Shown here piece by piece: positions 62,933 to 64,000 of a DNA stretch of 64,000 nucleotides. The position numbers and the translations under genes are program-made. Within the stretch, counting starts at the first letter, position 1, and each line of letters opens with the position of its first letter. The notes beneath the pieces were generated by a model. The model was not told the DNA's origin. It saw nothing but the letters and a program-made list of their open reading frames with translations, and searched no databases. Source of the stretch: JAJCYK01 sp965224285 (GTDB lineage: Bacteria; Bacteroidota; Bacteroidia; Cytophagales; Cyclobacteriaceae). The stretch is taken from contig OZ245043.1 in the NCBI GenBank assembly GCA_965224285.1, positions 620,001 through 684,000 on the forward strand, written 5' to 3'.

Positions 62933-63115
62933 CTTCGGTCTTGGTTTAACCTTTTTTTACGGAGGTAAAGGTAACCAAATCTGACCGCTAATGGGGCATT
63001 TCTATTGCAGATAATTGCTGCTTTCCCACCAGAATTTTTTGCCGCAGTTAAATCCAACACATCAACCTACTTCGTAAGTCTTCCTAAACAATTTTTAACA
63101 GGAAAATTTAATTAT

Positions 63116-63772
63116 ATGAAAAAGTTATTAACAGCCCTGGGTGCTGTTGTCATCGCCTTTGGCGTGGGATATTGGCTTATTGCGGCTGACCACATTGAGG
63201 CTCCGGCGGTGACCGGTACCAGCGCGGATATTACTGATTATTATGCCTTTGAGAGCCCTGCTAATAGTGACAACTATGTATTTATAGCTAACACACAGGG
63301 GCTTTTAGCTCCTGGAGCCACTGCGGATGCTACGTTCGACGAGAATCTATTATTAGAGTTTAATATAGACAACGATGGAGATAATATCGAAGACCTGGTC
63401 ATTCAAGGGCGGGTGCGCAATGGAATCCTCAAAGTCTATGGGCCATCAGCTCCTGCATCCCCTGGATTAAACAGTACTCTGGTTAGATCCGGACCCCTCA
63501 CCAGCGTGGAGGTTACCGGCTATCAGCAGACGCCTATTGTTGGCAGCGAGGCTGGCATCAGCGTTTTTGCTGGCCCCCGGGATGATCCTTTTTTTATGGA
63601 CTTCACTCAATTTGGAGAGATAATAGCTGGTAATGCTACCGGATTTAACGATCCGGGCACCGATACTTTTGCCGGCACTAATGTACTTTCAGTGGTGGTT
63701 GAAGTGCCCAAATCAATGCTGGGCAGCAACACTATTAACAGTTGGTTGGAGGCTAAAAATAAAACCAACTAA
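63116..63772 (+). CDS. DUF4331-family protein
   Basis: 218 residues from ATG 63116 (MKKLLTALGAVVIAFGVGY), a signal peptide. The DUF4331 pattern is clear: ADHIEAPAVTGTSADITDYYAF, NYVFIANTQGLLAPGATA, LEFNIDNDGDNIEDLVIQG, and the ending VEVPKSMLGSNTINSWLE. In this family the DHIDAP/DYYAF motifs recur, and the function is unknown, possibly glycan or surface-related. The chain ends at SWLEAKNKTN. It is followed by a lipoprotein gene on the same strand. Confidence 0.88.
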   Translation: MKKLLTALGAVVIAFGVGYWLIAADHIEAPAVTGTSADITDYYAFESPANSDNYVFIANTQGLLAPGATADATFDENLLLEFNIDNDGDNIEDLVIQGRVRNGILKVYGPSAPASPGLNSTLVRSGPLTSVEVTGYQQTPIVGSEAGISVFAGPRDDPFFMDFTQFGEIIAGNATGFNDPGTDTFAGTNVLSVVVEVPKSMLGSNTINSWLEAKNKTN

Positions 63773-63814
63773 AAATTTGCTGCCACCATGTATCAATCAA
63801 TAAAATATGACAAA

Positions 63815-64000
63815 ATGAAAAGAATATATAAAATACCCGTCCTCTTGGCGTTTTTAGCGATAGGAATTATGATTGCCTGCGATGATGATGATAACGCTCC
63901 GGGCACTATGAACGTAATGGCCAACGCCGGTCCGGACCAAACAGTGGAGCCTACAGATATGGTATCCATGGATGGTACTGGTTCAACAGTTTCCGGAGGA
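63815..64000 (+). CDS. start of a PKD-like lipoprotein (runs off the window)
   Basis: ATG 63815 opens a frame to the last base: MKRIYKIPVLLAFLAIGIMI, lipobox in IAC, an acidic CDDDD stretch typical of surface lipoproteins, then NAGPDQTVEPTDMVSMDGTG, the start of a PKD/Ig-like repeat. An in-frame ATG nine codons upstream (63788) is also possible. It is 42 bases after the DUF4331 gene, which suggests joint expression. Confidence 0.7.
   Translation, partial: MKRIYKIPVLLAFLAIGIMIACDDDDNAPGTMNVMANAGPDQTVEPTDMVSMDGTGSTVSGG

Overview
The window reads as chromosomal DNA of a free-living Bacteroidota, most likely a Cytophagales-type bacterium. Evidence: many lipoproteins with a Cys after a short signal peptide, TonB-linked outer-membrane barrels with N-terminal carboxypeptidase-regulatory-like domains, a eukaryote-type (GT3) glycogen synthase, BlaI/BlaR1-type regulation, an ECF sigma factor followed by a membrane protein with a barrel-like tail, and weak Shine-Dalgarno signals. 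No rRNA, tRNA, CRISPR array, integrase or intact insertion sequence was seen.

Layout. 1-5.8 kb: a frameshifted two-domain GH113-like protein, a lipoprotein built of four tandem repeats, and an ECF sigma factor with its membrane partner. 5.9-13.0 kb: glycogen synthase, an MBL-fold hydrolase, then a five-gene operon (MarR-GNAT regulator, EamA exporter, two DinB-fold proteins, PLP decarboxylase). 13.1-18.1 kb: response regulator, histidine kinase and outer-membrane barrel in tight succession. 18.6-26.7 kb: DUF937 protein, DNA polymerase IV, sulfatase, a broken 7-TM gene, and an AraC / acyl-CoA dehydrogenase-like / nucleoside phosphorylase operon. 26.9-31.4 kb: a cobalamin riboswitch in front of a BtuB-type receptor and a BtuG-like beta-propeller lipoprotein, converging on a HupE/UreJ-family gene. 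31.5-35.9 kb: a MarR regulator with a membrane protein and likely operators, an AraC-type membrane regulator and small envelope proteins.

35.9-46.5 kb is the plastic part of the window: a four-copy ~198-bp tandem repeat, dispersed palindromic elements, remnants of a RES-domain toxin and of a small secreted protein, a BlaI/BlaR1 pair with three upstream operators, an intact YefM-YoeB toxin-antitoxin pair with its TGTACA operator, and a 3 x 35-bp tandem repeat. 46.5-59.8 kb holds ordinary metabolic and envelope genes (MBL, alpha/beta hydrolase, AraC, intradiol dioxygenase, zinc metallopeptidase, transglutaminase-like lipoprotein, a two-subunit molybdenum hydroxylase, GNAT, serine hydrolase). 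59.8-64 kb holds a doubly broken DUF4038 glycosidase, a membrane protein, a DUF4331 protein and the start of a PKD-like lipoprotein that runs off the window.

The strongest regulatory stories readable from sequence alone are the B12 riboswitch operon, the triple BlaI operator, the YefM-YoeB operator and the paired MarR operators. At least four genes are visibly disrupted, three of them by both a nonsense codon and a one-base frameshift, so gene decay, or possibly sequence error, is a theme. I found no system that I can confidently call undescribed. The best leads are the B12 locus, the sigma/barrel pair, the four-repeat lipoprotein, the DinB-PLP operon and the dispersed repeat family.
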